A stretch of 64,000 bases of DNA from Janthinobacterium sp. BJB426 (GCF_002735705.1 NZ_PDZL01000013.1:104079-168078), one strand, 5' to 3'; counted from the stretch's first letter, positions 53,159-63,949 are shown. The notes: generated from the letters alone by a model not told the origin. Translations and numbers: made by a program.

Positions 53159-53249
53159 TGGCGGAGAGAGGGGGATTCGAACCCCCGATAGAGTATTACC
53201 CTATACACGCTTTCCAGGCGTGCGCCTTCAGCCGCTCAGCCATCTCTCC
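53159..53249 (-). tRNA. tRNA-Ser(GGA)
   Basis: On the minus strand GGAGAGATGGCTGAGCGGCT opens the molecule, with anticodon GGA in CTGGAAA, a long variable arm, the T arm GGGGGTTCGAATCCCCC, the matching acceptor TCTCTCC, discriminator G and an encoded CCA. It is 91 nt with the CCA. The 3' part is the integration target of the island. The 190 bp between it and acs show no other feature. Confidence 0.95.
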
Positions 53250-53439
53250 TGAAGGCAATGCGCGCGTCTTGCTTGCTCACATTGTGTACTGCATATCGCT
53301 TGTCGCGAAGCCGCAGATTATAGCAAAGATTCTACGGACTGCCAAAGTTATTTACCCAGGGGTAAAAGTTTGGCCCGGCCCGGCGGAAGGATGCGCCCCG
53401 GTGGCGCGCACTCCCCTTCCGCAGGGGCTGGCAGCTCTA

Positions 53440-55446
53440 TTACGACGCTTCCTTCAACTGATCCAGGATGGCCGGGTTTTCCAGGGTCGACACGTCTTGC
53501 GTGATCGTCTCGCCCTTGGCCAGCACGCGCAGCAGGCGGCGCATGATTTTGCCGGAGCGGGTTTTTGGCAGGTTGTCACCGAAACGGATTTCCTTCGGTT
53601 TCGCGATCGGGCCAATTTCCTTGCCGACCCAGTTGCGCAGCTCCAGCGCCAGCTTCTTGGCTTCCTCGCCGGTCGGACGCGCTTGCTTGAGCACCACGAA
53701 GGCGCAGATCGATTCCCCGGTCGTGTCGTCCGGACGGCCCACCACAGCCGCCTCGGCCACCAGCGGATTAGCCACCAGGGCCGATTCGATTTCCATCGTG
53801 CCCATGCGGTGGCCCGACACGTTCAAGACGTCATCGATGCGGCCCGTGATCGTGAAGTAGCCCGTGTCCTTGTTGCGGATGGCGCCGTCGCCTGCCAGGT
53901 ACATCTTGCCGCCCAGTTCTTCCGGGAAATAGCTGGACTTGAAACGCTCGGGGTTGTTCCAGATCGTGCGGATCATCGATGGCCATGGACGCTTCACCAC
54001 AAGGATGCCGCCCTGGCCGTTCGGCACGTCCTGGCCCGCTTCGTCAACGATGGCGGCCATGATGCCTGGCAATGGCAGGGTGCAGGAACCTGGCACCATC
54101 GGCGTGGCGCCCGGCAACGGGGTGATCATGTGGCCGCCCGTTTCCGTTTGCCAGAAAGTGTCGACGATCGGGCATTTCTCGCCGCCGATGTTTTTGTAGT
54201 ACCACATCCACGCTTCTGGATTGATCGGTTCGCCAACCGTGCCCAACAGGCGCAAGCTGGTCAGGTCGTAGTTGCTTGGATGGACTTTCGGGTCCACGTC
54301 AGCGGCCTTGATCAGCGAACGGATGGCCGTCGGCGCCGTGTAGAAGATGCTGACGTTGTGCTTCTTGATGGTTTCCCAGAAACGGCCCGCGTTCGGGTAG
54401 GTCGGGATACCTTCGAACACCACTTGCGTGGCGCCCACGGCCATCGGGCCATACGCGATGTAGCTGTGGCCCGTCACCCAGCCGATGTCGGCCGTGCACC
54501 AGAATACGTCGTCGGGCTTGATGTCGAAACTCCACTTCATCGTCAGCGCGGCCCACAGCAGGTAGCCGCCGCTCGAGTGCTGCACGCCCTTCGGCGTGCC
54601 CGTCGAACCGGAGGTGTACAAGATGAACAGTGGATGCTCGGCATCAACCCATTCCGGTTCGCATTGCGCCGACTGGCTTTCGACCAGGTCGTGCAGCCAT
54701 GTGTCGCGGCCGGCCACCATCGGCAAGTCGCTGCCCGTGCGTTTGTAGACGATGACGTTTTTCACGCAGTCGCAGCCGCCCAGCGCCAGCGCTTCGTCGA
54801 CGATGGATTTCAATGGCAGCTTCTTGCCACCGCGCAATTGTTCGTCGCCCGTGATGACGGCCACGGCGCCCGCGTCGATGATGCGTTCCTGCAGCGATTT
54901 CGCCGAGAAGCCGCCGAACACGACGGAGTGCGTGGCGCCGATGCGCGCGCAGGCTTGCATGGCGGCAACGCCTTCGACGGACATCGACATATAGATGATC
55001 ACGCGGTCGCCCTTGGCGATGCCCTTGGCTTTCAGGCCATTGGCGAACTTGCAGACTTTTTCGTGCAGCTCTTTATATGTTGCCTTGGTAACGGTGCCGT
55101 CGTCCGCTTCGAAGATGATGGCCGTCTTGTCGCCCAGGCCATTTTCGATATTGCGATCCAGGCAGTTGTAGGACACGTTCAGCTGGCCGTCTTCGAACCA
55201 TTTGTAGAATGGGGCATTGTCTTCGTTCAAGGTGCGGGTGAATGGCTTTTTCCAGCTCAGGTTTTCACGTGCCAGCTTGGCCCAGAAGCCTTCGTAGTCG
55301 CGTTCGGCGTCGGCCACCATGGCGCGGTAGGCGTCCATGCCGGAAATCGTTGCCTGTGCGGCAAACGCTGCCGATGGGTCAAATACGCGCGACTCTCCTG
55401 GTCCCTGCTGTTCCGTGCCCTGCCCTTGGTTTTCTGTAGCGCTCAT
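53440..55446 (-). CDS. acs: Acetyl-CoA synthetase
   Basis: A 668-aa AMP-forming acetate-CoA ligase of standard length. Motifs: the adenylate loop [21 protein letters not shown], the hinge [15 protein letters not shown] and the C-terminal [11 protein letters not shown], whose lysine is the regulatory acetylation site. It activates acetate for the TCA and glyoxylate cycles; aceA and a fumarase are also in the window. The first 20 residues are a Gln/Gly-rich tail. Its 308-bp upstream gap (55447-55754) is divergent with the next gene and shows no clear palindrome. Confidence 0.95.
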   Translation of the reverse strand: MSATENQGQGTEQQGPGESRVFDPSAAFAAQATISGMDAYRAMVADAERDYEGFWAKLARENLSWKKPFTRTLNEDNAPFYKWFEDGQLNVSYNCLDRNIENGLGDKTAIIFEADDGTVTKATYKELHEKVCKFANGLKAKGIAKGDRVIIYMSMSVEGVAAMQACARIGATHSVVFGGFSAKSLQERIIDAGAVAVITGDEQLRGGKKLPLKSIVDEALALGGCDCVKNVIVYKRTGSDLPMVAGRDTWLHDLVESQSAQCEPEWVDAEHPLFILYTSGSTGTPKGVQHSSGGYLLWAALTMKWSFDIKPDDVFWCTADIGWVTGHSYIAYGPMAVGATQVVFEGIPTYPNAGRFWETIKKHNVSIFYTAPTAIRSLIKAADVDPKVHPSNYDLTSLRLLGTVGEPINPEAWMWYYKNIGGEKCPIVDTFWQTETGGHMITPLPGATPMVPGSCTLPLPGIMAAIVDEAGQDVPNGQGGILVVKRPWPSMIRTIWNNPERFKSSYFPEELGGKMYLAGDGAIRNKDTGYFTITGRIDDVLNVSGHRMGTMEIESALVANPLVAEAAVVGRPDDTTGESICAFVVLKQARPTGEEAKKLALELRNWVGKEIGPIAKPKEIRFGDNLPKTRSGKIMRRLLRVLAKGETITQDVSTLENPAILDQLKEAS

Positions 55447-55754
55447 GCTTGTCTCCAGTGTAGTAATTGTTTGCTAACACGATAGGCCCCATGTCTTACG
55501 GACGCCTTACATGTCGCGTTTATGCAGCGATTTACCCCTATCAAGGCTAACCATAAGCGCCTTCGGCAACAGGAGTCAAGGGGACGCCGTACAGTATTTT
55601 CACTGGGAAAATGCACGCTGCATCGAAGGTTCAATACCACTTCGTGTTTCATCAAACCTGATAATCAGAAGCAAGGCCATGCGCAGTAATCAGCAGCAAG
55701 TGTAAAATGTCGGGCATACCAAAAATTGGTATTTACTCCCCCAGGAAACCCCAC

Positions 55755-56372
55755 ATGATCGACCACCTACCACCGTCATCCAAACATACCAAGCTGCACC
55801 CGCTGTCCTCCTTCATCTTCATGTCGCGCTGGCTGCAGTTGCCGCTGTACCTGGGCCTGATCCTCGCACAATGCGTGTATGTATTTCATTTCTGGGTGGA
55901 ATTATCCGACCTGATCGGCGCCGTGTTCGGCAATGATGCAGCCCTGCAGCACGTGCTGACGGCCGTTGCCGTGCCGGGCAGCGCCCTGCCGACCAAGCTG
56001 AACGAAGCGACCATCATGCTGGTGGTATTAGGCCTGATCGACGTGGTGATGATTTCGAACCTGCTGATCATGGTCATTATTGGCGGCTACGAAACCTTCG
56101 TTTCGCGCATGCACCTCGATGACCACCCAGACCAGCCGGAATGGTTGTCGCACGTCAATGCGTCCGTGCTGAAGACGAAACTGGCGATGGCCATCATCGG
56201 CATCTCGTCCATCCACCTGTTGAAGACATTTATCAATGCCAATTCCTACAAGATGGAAGTGATCATTGCGCAAACGGTAATCCACATGGTCTTCATCATT
56301 TCGGCCATGGCCATTGCGTACACCGACCGCATCATGACGGTGACCCAGAACCAAGCCAGGGCGCCTCACTAA
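55755..56372 (+). CDS. UPF0114/YqhA-family membrane protein
   Basis: A 205-aa inner-membrane protein with four predicted helices (LPLYLGLILAQCVYVF, IMLVVLGLIDVVMISNLLIMVI, LAMAIIGISSIHLLKTF, VIHMVFIISAMAIAY). The segments SRWLQLPLYLGL and IGGYETFVSRM are those of the TIGR00645/YqhA family, whose role is unknown. The start at 55755 follows an AGGAAA site. It lies 77 bp before the fumarase gene in the same direction. Confidence 0.87.
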   Translation: MIDHLPPSSKHTKLHPLSSFIFMSRWLQLPLYLGLILAQCVYVFHFWVELSDLIGAVFGNDAALQHVLTAVAVPGSALPTKLNEATIMLVVLGLIDVVMISNLLIMVIIGGYETFVSRMHLDDHPDQPEWLSHVNASVLKTKLAMAIIGISSIHLLKTFINANSYKMEVIIAQTVIHMVFIISAMAIAYTDRIMTVTQNQARAPH

Positions 56373-56449
56373 GTTCTGGCGCTCCTATACTGATTAGTAA
56401 CAGCAAACAGCATCAAAGTCTTACCCTTCTTATCCACCGCGAGAACACC

Positions 56450-57991
56450 ATGACTGTCATAAAGCAAGAAGACCTGATCGAATCCGTCGCCGCAGCGTTG
56501 CAGTACATTAGCTACTACCACCCTGCTGATTACATCGAGCACCTGGCGCGCGCCTACGCGGCCGAGCAAAGCCCGGCGGCAAAAGATGCGATCGCGCAAA
56601 TCCTGACCAACTCGCGCATGTGCGCGGAAGGCAAGCGTCCTATCTGCCAGGACACGGGTATCGTCAACGTCTTCCTGAAAATCGGCATGGGCGTGCGCTT
56701 CGAGGGCTTCAGCGGCACCGTCACCGACGCCGTCAACGAAGGCGTGCGCCGCGCATACAACTTCGACGACAACAAGCTGCGCGCCTCCATCGTGGCCGAC
56801 CCGCATTTCGACCGCAAGAACACCAAGGACAACACGCCAGCCGTGGTGCACATGGAATTGGTCGAAGGCAATACCGTCGACGTGAAAGTGGCAGCCAAGG
56901 GTGGCGGTTCGGAAAACAAATCCAAGATGATCATGATGAATCCGTCCGATTCGCTGGTGGACTGGGTCATGAAAACCGTGCCAACCATGGGCGCCGGCTG
57001 GTGCCCACCTGGCATGCTGGGTATCGGCATCGGCGGCACGGCCGAGAAAGCCATGCTGATGGCCAAGGAAGTGTTGATGGAAGACATCGACATGTTTGAG
57101 CTGAAACAACGCGGCCCGCAGAATAAACTGGAAGAATTGCGTATCGAGCTGTGCGACAAGATCAACTCGCTGGGCATCGGCGCGCAAGGCCTGGGTGGCC
57201 TGACGACCGTGCTCGACGTGAAAATCATGATGCACCCGACGCACGCCGCGTCGAAGCCTGTCGCCATGATCCCGAACTGCGCCGCCACGCGCCACGGCCA
57301 CTTCGTGCTCGACGGCTCGGGCCCTGCCTACATGACGCCGCCATCGCTGTCGTCGTGGCCGGAAGTGCACTGGACGCCGGACACGGAAAAATCCAAGCGC
57401 GTCGACCTGAATACCCTGACGAAAGAAGAAGTCGCTTCGTGGACGCCGGGGCAGACCTTGCTGTTGAACGGCAAGATGCTGACGGGCCGCGACGCAGCGC
57501 ACAAGCGCATCCAGGACATGCTGGCCAAGGGCGAAGAATTGCCGGTCGATTTCAAGAACCGCGTGATCTACTACGTCGGCCCGGTCGACCCGGTGCGCGA
57601 CGAAGCCGTCGGCCCGGCCGGTCCGACGACCGCCACGCGCATGGATAAATTCACCGACATGATGCTGGAAAAAACGGGCCTGATCGCCATGATCGGCAAG
57701 GCCGAACGGGGACCGGTCGCCATCGAATCGATCCAGAAGCACCAGTCGGCCTATTTGATGGCTGTGGGCGGCGCCGCCTACCTAGTGTCAAAAGCCATCA
57801 AACACGCCAAGGTGCTGGGCTTTGCCGACATGGGCATGGAAGCGATCTACGAATTCGACGTGGTCGACATGCCGGTGACGGTGGCCGTGGATGCGAAAGG
57901 CACTTCGGTGCACAACACGGGTCCGAAAGAGTGGCAGGCGAAGATCGAGCAACTCAATAGCGTCAGCAAGATTCCCGTGACGGTTGCTTAA
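56450..57991 (+). CDS. Class I fumarate hydratase (iron-sulfur)
   Basis: A 513-aa class I fumarase with both alpha and beta parts in one chain. It interconverts fumarate and malate in the TCA cycle. Cysteines suited to the 4Fe-4S cluster are seen in RPICQDTGIVNVF, PPGMLGIGIGG-flanking GWCPPG, and MIPNCAATRHGHF; the beta part has VGPAGPTTATRM. The start at 56450 is the first ATG after the previous gene; the open frame upstream is shadow. Confidence 0.93.
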   Translation: MTVIKQEDLIESVAAALQYISYYHPADYIEHLARAYAAEQSPAAKDAIAQILTNSRMCAEGKRPICQDTGIVNVFLKIGMGVRFEGFSGTVTDAVNEGVRRAYNFDDNKLRASIVADPHFDRKNTKDNTPAVVHMELVEGNTVDVKVAAKGGGSENKSKMIMMNPSDSLVDWVMKTVPTMGAGWCPPGMLGIGIGGTAEKAMLMAKEVLMEDIDMFELKQRGPQNKLEELRIELCDKINSLGIGAQGLGGLTTVLDVKIMMHPTHAASKPVAMIPNCAATRHGHFVLDGSGPAYMTPPSLSSWPEVHWTPDTEKSKRVDLNTLTKEEVASWTPGQTLLLNGKMLTGRDAAHKRIQDMLAKGEELPVDFKNRVIYYVGPVDPVRDEAVGPAGPTTATRMDKFTDMMLEKTGLIAMIGKAERGPVAIESIQKHQSAYLMAVGGAAYLVSKAIKHAKVLGFADMGMEAIYEFDVVDMPVTVAVDAKGTSVHNTGPKEWQAKIEQLNSVSKIPVTVA

Positions 57992-58007
57992 ACAAGCTCT
58001 ACCATGG

Positions 58008-58041
58008 ACGCCGCGCGGCAACATCAGCGCGGCGTTTTTTT
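58008..58041 (+). terminator. Fumarase gene terminator
   Basis: The stem ACGCCGCGC / GCGCGGCGT (58008-58035) is followed by a T run, 16 bp after the stop codon. Confidence 0.9.
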
Positions 58042-58058
58042 ATCTTCAACGGTTCCCT

Positions 58059-58904
<846 letters not shown>

Positions 58905-58971
58905 GCGGCGTGAGCAAAAGCGACCGTTTTCATGCAATCTTTCGATTCTTTAAAAAAGACTGCATTTAGAT

Positions 58972-59000
58972 TTGCCACTTTGCCGAGTTCTTTGTATAAT
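58972..59000 (+). promoter_or_regulatory. tRNA-His promoter
   Basis: TTGCCA (58972-58977) and TATAAT (58995-59000), spacer 17 bp, lie 45 bp before the tRNA. Confidence 0.75.
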
Positions 59001-59045
59001 TCGGCACCTGTTCAGCAAAACAGCTAAACAGGCAAGTAAGACAGT

Positions 59046-59122
59046 GGTGGCTGTAGCTCAGTTGGTAGAGTCCAGGATTGTGATTCCTGTTGTCGTGGGT
59101 TCGAGCCCCATCAGCCACCCCA
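59046..59122 (+). tRNA. tRNA-His(GTG)
   Basis: GTGGCTG and CAGCCAC form the acceptor stem, with the extra 5' G at 59046 facing discriminator C at 59119, a tRNA-His hallmark. The anticodon is GTG in ATTGTGATT, the T arm is GTGGGTTCGAGCCCCAT and CCA is encoded. It is a single-gene unit with its own promoter and terminator. Confidence 0.96.
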
Positions 59123-59140
59123 CAGAATTAGCGGTAAATA

Positions 59141-59176
59141 AAAAGGGTTACATGCTTCGGCTTGTAACCCTTTTTT
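59141..59176 (+). terminator. tRNA-His terminator
   Basis: The 12-bp stem AAAAGGGTTACA / TGTAACCCTTTT is followed by T residues, 19 bp after the tRNA. Confidence 0.92.
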
Positions 59177-59266
59177 GTTTTCAGGATGATTCCATGCGAG
59201 CATCATCGCACATGTCAATGACAGGCAGCCAAGACTGCCCGCAAGCCCGCACAGGGTCGCCCGATT

Positions 59267-59743
59267 TTACGATTTCGCCGCCAGCGCAGGGTGCTGCGCA
59301 TCGACACAATAACCGTTCCAGTACACTTCTTCGAACGAGGTCAGGGAAATCCCTTTTTTTGACGCCTCCCTGTCCTGCATGCTGGCTTCATCCATCTCGA
59401 CAATATACGTGTCAAAGGTGTTCAGCTTTTCATTGTCGGCACTGACGGAAACAAAACGCGTGCCGCCGGTATATGCCCCAAAGCCATTCTTGCCGTCAAC
59501 GATACCGCACACGACGATCTCCATCGTTTCGCTATCCTTGCGCTTGTGAACGAGATACGAGGAGCGGATTACCGTCGAATCGGGGTCTTTCATTTTCGCC
59601 TTCAACGCCTTGAGGGCATCGTCCTTTGCCCAGCCATCGGGTCCAGCCATCTTGTTACGCACATAATAACCAGCAGCCATTAGCGATGGCACGCCAATAA
59701 TGAGCACCACCACAGCAATCAGCAACCACTTCAGAAATTTCAT
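59267..59743 (-). CDS. Membrane-anchored hypothetical protein
   Basis: A 158-aa protein from the ATG at 59743. One N-terminal membrane segment (residues about 3-25, KWLLIAVVVLIIGVPSLMAAGYYV) anchors a periplasmic domain. The central part has KDPDSTVIRSSYLVHKR, then CGIVDGKNGFGAYTGGTRFV, a pattern seen in small envelope proteins with a single disulphide (Cys near the middle and in NGYCVD). The function is unknown. It stands alone on its strand. Confidence 0.65.
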   Translation of the reverse strand: MKFLKWLLIAVVVLIIGVPSLMAAGYYVRNKMAGPDGWAKDDALKALKAKMKDPDSTVIRSSYLVHKRKDSETMEIVVCGIVDGKNGFGAYTGGTRFVSVSADNEKLNTFDTYIVEMDEASMQDREASKKGISLTSFEEVYWNGYCVDAQHPALAAKS

Positions 59744-60019
59744 ACCCACCCTTCAAAGACCAGCATCAGAGAATGCGCTGGCCGTGCGAATACACTGCCA
59801 GCGAGCAATAAAACTATCGCATGATCAATTGGATATGCCTGAATGTCAACTTCCAAAATCCTCGGTATTTTCACACCAAGTTTGGCCAGCTTGCTTACGG
59901 CACAGGGAGATAATCCCGGCACCTGCGGGACGAAGCCTTTTCGTGCAAGCGGGGCAGCTTAACCCGAAGCAAAATAGGCGAGCAAAGACTCGCCAGGCAG
60001 TGCTTGATGACGCGAAAAC

Positions 60020-60466
60020 CTACCCCGCCAGCACCGACTGCACCGTCGTCGCCAGGTCTTCCAGCCGCACGGGTTTGACGAGGAAGTGGCGGAAGCCCAC
60101 GGCCAGCGCGTCGTCCATATACATGGGCAGGCTGTGGCCGGTGACGGCGATCAGCACGGCATTTGCCGTTTCGGGATGGTGGTGCAGGCGGCGGCCGATT
60201 TCGATGCCGCTGATGCCGGGCATTTCGATGTCGAGGTAGACGGCGTCGGGCACGCACAGCTTGACTTGCTCGACGGCCATTTGCCAGTTGCGCACCACCA
60301 CGGCGTGGTGGCCCAGCGCTTCGAGCAGCATGGCCAGCGATTCGCCCACTTCCTGGTTGTCGTCGACCACCAGCAAGTTGAGCTTGCGCGCCGCAGTGAC
60401 TGGCTTGTCGCCCTGGCGGCGTTCAACGGGGGGATTGCCTGGTGTCGTTTCAGTTGTCTGGCTCAT
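60020..60466 (-). CDS. Single-domain response regulator
   Basis: A 148-aa protein from the ATG at 60466: about 28 disordered residues, then a CheY-like receiver with NLLVVDDNQEVGESL, the phospho-aspartate in AVYLDIEMPGISG, a threonine in VTGHS and the lysine in FLVKPV. There is no output domain. It resembles the receiver domain of the hybrid kinase at 10599, so it may serve as a phosphate carrier for an unlinked kinase. The 276 bp before it (59744-60019) show no other feature. Confidence 0.88.
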   Translation of the reverse strand: MSQTTETTPGNPPVERRQGDKPVTAARKLNLLVVDDNQEVGESLAMLLEALGHHAVVVRNWQMAVEQVKLCVPDAVYLDIEMPGISGIEIGRRLHHHPETANAVLIAVTGHSLPMYMDDALAVGFRHFLVKPVRLEDLATTVQSVLAG

Positions 60467-60636
60467 TGTACGTTCACGTCTGACGGCTGCAAAAACACGA
60501 GTATACAAGAAGCGCGCGCAATGCCGCCGCACCCGAGCAACGGTGCCTAGCAGCAATCGAAGCCGCCCGCTGTACCGCGCCAGCAACACTTCCCCGCTCT
60601 CTCTCGGCGAAAGCCGGCCCTACGCAGTTTGCGCAA

Positions 60637-60671
60637 TTGACGGATAAAATGAGAATCATTATCATTATCAT
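60637..60671 (+). promoter_or_regulatory. Fur-controlled promoter of the TonB receptor
   Basis: TTGACG (60637-60642) and TATCAT (60660-60665), spacer 17 bp, form the promoter. It is covered by GAGAATCATTATCATTATC (60651-60669), close to the Fur consensus. Iron-replete Fur would block the -10 region directly. Confidence 0.88.
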
Positions 60672-60754
60672 CCCCTTGCGCCGGATGTCCACGCCACGAT
60701 GTTGTCGCGCCGCCCGATTGCCCGCGCAAACATTGTCATTACGGAGATCCATGC

Positions 60755-62866
60755 ATGGCTGCCACACCTTTTACCCTGCCCTTTTCGCTGCGCCCGTGCG
60801 CGCTGGCCATCGCCCTCGCCTGCCTGAACGCACCCATCGCCGCGCAGGCACAGCAAGCTAATACTGCCGATAACGCAGGTCCCATCCTGGAATCCATCCA
60901 GGTCAGCAGCAACCTGCTGGGCACCAGCATGGCCGCCAGCACGAAAAATTTTGCCGGCGCGCGCACGGTAGTGCAAAAGGACGACATCGAGAACTCGGGC
61001 GCGACCAGCCTCAGCGACGTGATGCGCCGCATTCCCGGCGTGCAGATCAGCGACAACTCGGGTAGCGCCGGCAGCGCCATCTCCCTGAATATCGGCGTGC
61101 GCGGCCTGGCCGGACGCTATTCGCCGCGCAGCACGGTGTTGCTCGATGGCATCCCGATGTCGGTGGCGCCATATGGCCAGCCGCAACTGTCGTTCGCGCC
61201 CGTCAGCCTGGCCAATGTCGAGACGGTCGACGTGGTGCGCGGCGGCGGCGCCGTGCGCTTCGGTCCGCAAAACGTGGGCGGCATCATCAACTTCAAGACG
61301 CGCCGCGTGCCCACCACGGCAGGCATCACGGGCGACGCCACCGTGCGCTACAACTCGTACAGCGAAGTGGGCCACAACACGCAGGCCAGCGTCTTTGCCG
61401 GCACCCAGCTCGATAGCGGCCTGGGCCTGGCGGTGCTGTACTCGGGCATTCGCGGCAGCGACTGGCGCGTGGGCAGCGATGAAAAGGTCAACGACTTCGC
61501 CCTCAAATTCCGCTACGACCTGAGCCCGACGGCCGAGGTGTACGCCAAGCTGTCCTACTACGACGTGACGTCGCGCACGCCGGGCGGCCTGACCGCCGCG
61601 CAATACAAGCAGGACCCGTTCCAGAACACGCGCCCGACAGACTTCTGGAGCGGCGAGCGCAAGGCCTTCGACATCGGCTACCTGAACGCCCTGTCCGGCA
61701 CGCAGGAATTTGAGGTGCGCGCCTATTACAACAAGAGCTCGCGTGAAAGCACCCTGATCAACGCCGGCCGCACAGGCCTGGGCCGCCAGCCACGCAACTA
61801 TGAAACGACAGCCATCGAACCGCGCTACACGCAGCGCTTCACGACCGGCAAGGTATCGCAGGACGTCACCGTCGGCTACCGCTACCTGGTCGAACGGGCC
61901 GATGAAAGCATCTACAACGTCGTCATCGCCAGCGGCGTGCAGCAGGCACCGACGCGCTTCGCCGACAATTCGACCGATGCGCAAGCCGTGTATATCGATG
62001 ACAAGATCGCCATCGACGCGTGGCGCATCACGCCGGGCGTGCGCTACGAACACATCAAGACGGTGCGCTTCAACCACTTGCCGACCGACCAGAAGATCGA
62101 GTTGCTCAACAACAAGGCCCTGCCCTCGCTGAACGTGGCCTACTTGCTCAACAATAATGTAACCCTGTTCGGCAACTACAACAGCTCGTTTGGCGCCGTG
62201 CAAAATACGCAGCTCAATGCGCAATCGAGCAAGAACCCGCTGCAGCCGGAACTGGCCAAGACGGCCGAGCTGGGCGCGCGCTGGAAGAGCGGCCAGCTAT
62301 CGGCCGAAGCGACCTTGTTCAACATCAAGTTCGACAACCAGATCCAGTCCGTCGGCAGCGGCGAAAACGTCGTCTTCTACAACGTGGGCGCCACGCACCA
62401 CCGGGGCCTGGAATCGGCCATCGATTACCACTTCGACCAATCCGGCCCGCTGGCCGGCTTGAATGCCTACGCCACCTACACCTACACCAAGGCGACCTTG
62501 CAGGATGGTGTGAACGCGGGCAATGACGTGCCCTTCTATTCGCGCACCACGGACACCGTCGGCGCCCACTACCAGCTGGGCGCCTGGGGTTTTGATTTGT
62601 CGAGCAGCCACCAGAGCCGCCAGTTCGCCGATGAAGCCAACACCGTGGCGGAAAACGCGGCAGGCAGCCTGGGCGTGATTCCCGGCTTCCGTACCTGGAA
62701 CACGCAAGTGAAATGGAAAGTACCGGGCCAGAACGGCCTGGAACTGGTCGCCGGCGTCAACAACCTCGCCGACAAGCGCTACTTCACGCGCACCTCGGAC
62801 GGCAATCTGGGCAAGCTGGTGGGCGCGCCGCGCATGGTCTACCTGCAGGGCCGCCTGGCATTCTGA
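60755..62866 (+). CDS. TonB-dependent ferric-siderophore receptor (FecA-like)
   Basis: A 703-aa outer-membrane receptor with signal peptide (ending AAQAQ), plug domain (SGATSLSDVMRRIPGVQI, SLNIGVRGLAGRYSPRSTVLLDG, VETVDVVRGGGAVRFGPQNVGG) and a barrel ending in phenylalanine (YLQGRLAF). The plug motifs are nearest FecA/siderophore receptors. A strong Fur box overlaps its promoter, so it takes part in iron uptake. No FecI/FecR-type sigma and anti-sigma genes are adjacent. Confidence 0.9.
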   Translation: MAATPFTLPFSLRPCALAIALACLNAPIAAQAQQANTADNAGPILESIQVSSNLLGTSMAASTKNFAGARTVVQKDDIENSGATSLSDVMRRIPGVQISDNSGSAGSAISLNIGVRGLAGRYSPRSTVLLDGIPMSVAPYGQPQLSFAPVSLANVETVDVVRGGGAVRFGPQNVGGIINFKTRRVPTTAGITGDATVRYNSYSEVGHNTQASVFAGTQLDSGLGLAVLYSGIRGSDWRVGSDEKVNDFALKFRYDLSPTAEVYAKLSYYDVTSRTPGGLTAAQYKQDPFQNTRPTDFWSGERKAFDIGYLNALSGTQEFEVRAYYNKSSRESTLINAGRTGLGRQPRNYETTAIEPRYTQRFTTGKVSQDVTVGYRYLVERADESIYNVVIASGVQQAPTRFADNSTDAQAVYIDDKIAIDAWRITPGVRYEHIKTVRFNHLPTDQKIELLNNKALPSLNVAYLLNNNVTLFGNYNSSFGAVQNTQLNAQSSKNPLQPELAKTAELGARWKSGQLSAEATLFNIKFDNQIQSVGSGENVVFYNVGATHHRGLESAIDYHFDQSGPLAGLNAYATYTYTKATLQDGVNAGNDVPFYSRTTDTVGAHYQLGAWGFDLSSSHQSRQFADEANTVAENAAGSLGVIPGFRTWNTQVKWKVPGQNGLELVAGVNNLADKRYFTRTSDGNLGKLVGAPRMVYLQGRLAF

Positions 62867-62899
62867 TCCGGCAGCGCGCCTGGTGCGCGCCCCCTGTCA

Positions 62900-62937
62900 A
62901 AACCTGCACCGTTGTGTTTTCGATGCAGGTTTTTTTT
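62900..62937 (+). terminator. TonB receptor terminator
   Basis: AAACCTGCA (62900-62908) pairs with TGCAGGTTT (62924-62932), followed by a T run. The AT-rich stretch after it, to 63166, probably carries the promoter of the PEP-CTERM gene. Confidence 0.85.
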
Positions 62938-63166
62938 CGCCCCCTGATGTCACAAAGATGCTGTGATGCAAGCAGAAGCATGGCCGCGCCCCCGTGAAAG
63001 GGCGCGCAACTAGTTCACAGCGGAAATTATTTTCATTTTAAACACAAATGATTTCACAATTACAAAATTTTTAGCGAAAAACTTCTACTTCCGGTGAGTT
63101 TTAGTGATATTCTTTAATATCATTTAGGAAATTAAATTAATCATTAGATAAGAAAACGGACCTTAC

Positions 63167-63826
63167 ATGAACATGCCTGCCACCTTCTTCAAGATCGCCG
63201 CACTCACCTCCCTGATCACTGCCGGCGCCGCCAATGCCGCGACCGAACTGGTCATCAACGGCAGCTTCGAAAGCAACGCCATCAGCACGCCGTTCGCGCA
63301 ATTGAGCGCCGTAACGGGCTGGACCTCGTCCGTCAGCGGCAACACGGCCTTTGAAATCCAGAAGGGCGCCACGCAAGGCGGCCAGAGCGGTTTCAACCCC
63401 GTCGCCGCTGCTGGCACGCAATACCTGGAACTCAATGCCGAGCGCCTGACCTCCGTCTCGCAATCGATCGCCACCACGGCCGGCGGCACGTATGCACTGT
63501 CGTTCGCCTACTCGGGCCGCCCGAATACGCCAGGCGGCGCGAGCAGCCTGATGAACGTCTACTGGGGTTCGACCCTGCTGACGCCAACGGCCCTGGTCGG
63601 CACCACCACCGGCGTGTGGCAAACTTACAGCCAGAACGTGACGGCGCTCGGCTCGTCGAGCCTGCTGCGCTTCGAATCGATCGGCCCCGTCTCCGCGCCG
63701 ACCTATGGTTCCTACCTGGATAATGTCTCGGTGATGGCTGCCGTGCCGGAACCGGAAACCTACGCCATGATGCTGCTGGGCCTGGGTTTGCTGGGTTTCG
63801 TGGCGCGCCGCAAGAACGCCGCCTGA
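63167..63826 (+). CDS. PEP-CTERM sorting domain protein
   Basis: A 219-aa secreted protein: signal peptide (residues 1-24, ending GAANAA), a beta-sandwich middle (LVINGSFESN...LSFAYSGRP...SYLDNVSVMA, DUF642-like) and a C-terminal PEP-CTERM tag (AVPEPETYAMMLLGLGLL then ARRKNAA). Exosortase EpsH is thought to cleave such tags during export linked to exopolysaccharide. The genes for exosortase are not in the window. A GC-rich hairpin at 63849-63877 follows the gene. Confidence 0.92.
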   Translation: MNMPATFFKIAALTSLITAGAANAATELVINGSFESNAISTPFAQLSAVTGWTSSVSGNTAFEIQKGATQGGQSGFNPVAAAGTQYLELNAERLTSVSQSIATTAGGTYALSFAYSGRPNTPGGASSLMNVYWGSTLLTPTALVGTTTGVWQTYSQNVTALGSSSLLRFESIGPVSAPTYGSYLDNVSVMAAVPEPETYAMMLLGLGLLGFVARRKNAA

Positions 63827-63896
63827 GCCTGACCTAGCATCGCGCATCAGCCGCCCCGCCGCCATGGCCGGGCGGCTAATGAGATGGTCACCCTCC

Positions 63897-63924
63897 ACCC
63901 TATAAGTTACTAAACTTATAGGGT
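63897..63924. repeat. Inverted repeat upstream of the IS110 transposase
   Basis: ACCCTATAAGTT (63897-63908) and AACTTATAGGGT (63913-63924) are perfect 12-bp arms around ACTA, 25 bp before the transposase start. It may be part of the element's non-coding left end or its promoter. Confidence 0.7.
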
Positions 63925-63949
63925 GTTTTCATTTCTGAAGGAGGCCATC

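Larger units (their letters stand above)
37252..53178. mobile_element. Genomic island at tRNA-Ser with defence-like cargo
   Basis: The stretch runs from a 13-bp tRNA-Ser fragment (37252) to the tRNA itself. It holds two tyrosine recombinases, AlpA, degenerate IS-like repeats, several pseudogenes and a set of defence-like genes, with codon use less GC-biased at third positions than the flanks. T6SS-type and housekeeping genes lie outside both ends. The P4-type integrase next to the tRNA 3' end is the classical arrangement. The left boundary rests only on the short repeat. Confidence 0.65.

Noticed and set aside
53158..55485. A 775-codon plus-strand frame opposite acs
   Set aside because: Antisense shadow that also reads through tRNA-Ser; no protein-like features.
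56369..57742. A 457-codon minus-strand frame opposite the fumarase gene
   Set aside because: Antisense shadow, rich in histidine and arginine as expected from reversed codons.
58972..59445. A 157-codon frame running through tRNA-His
   Set aside because: It reads through the tRNA and its terminator and has no protein character.
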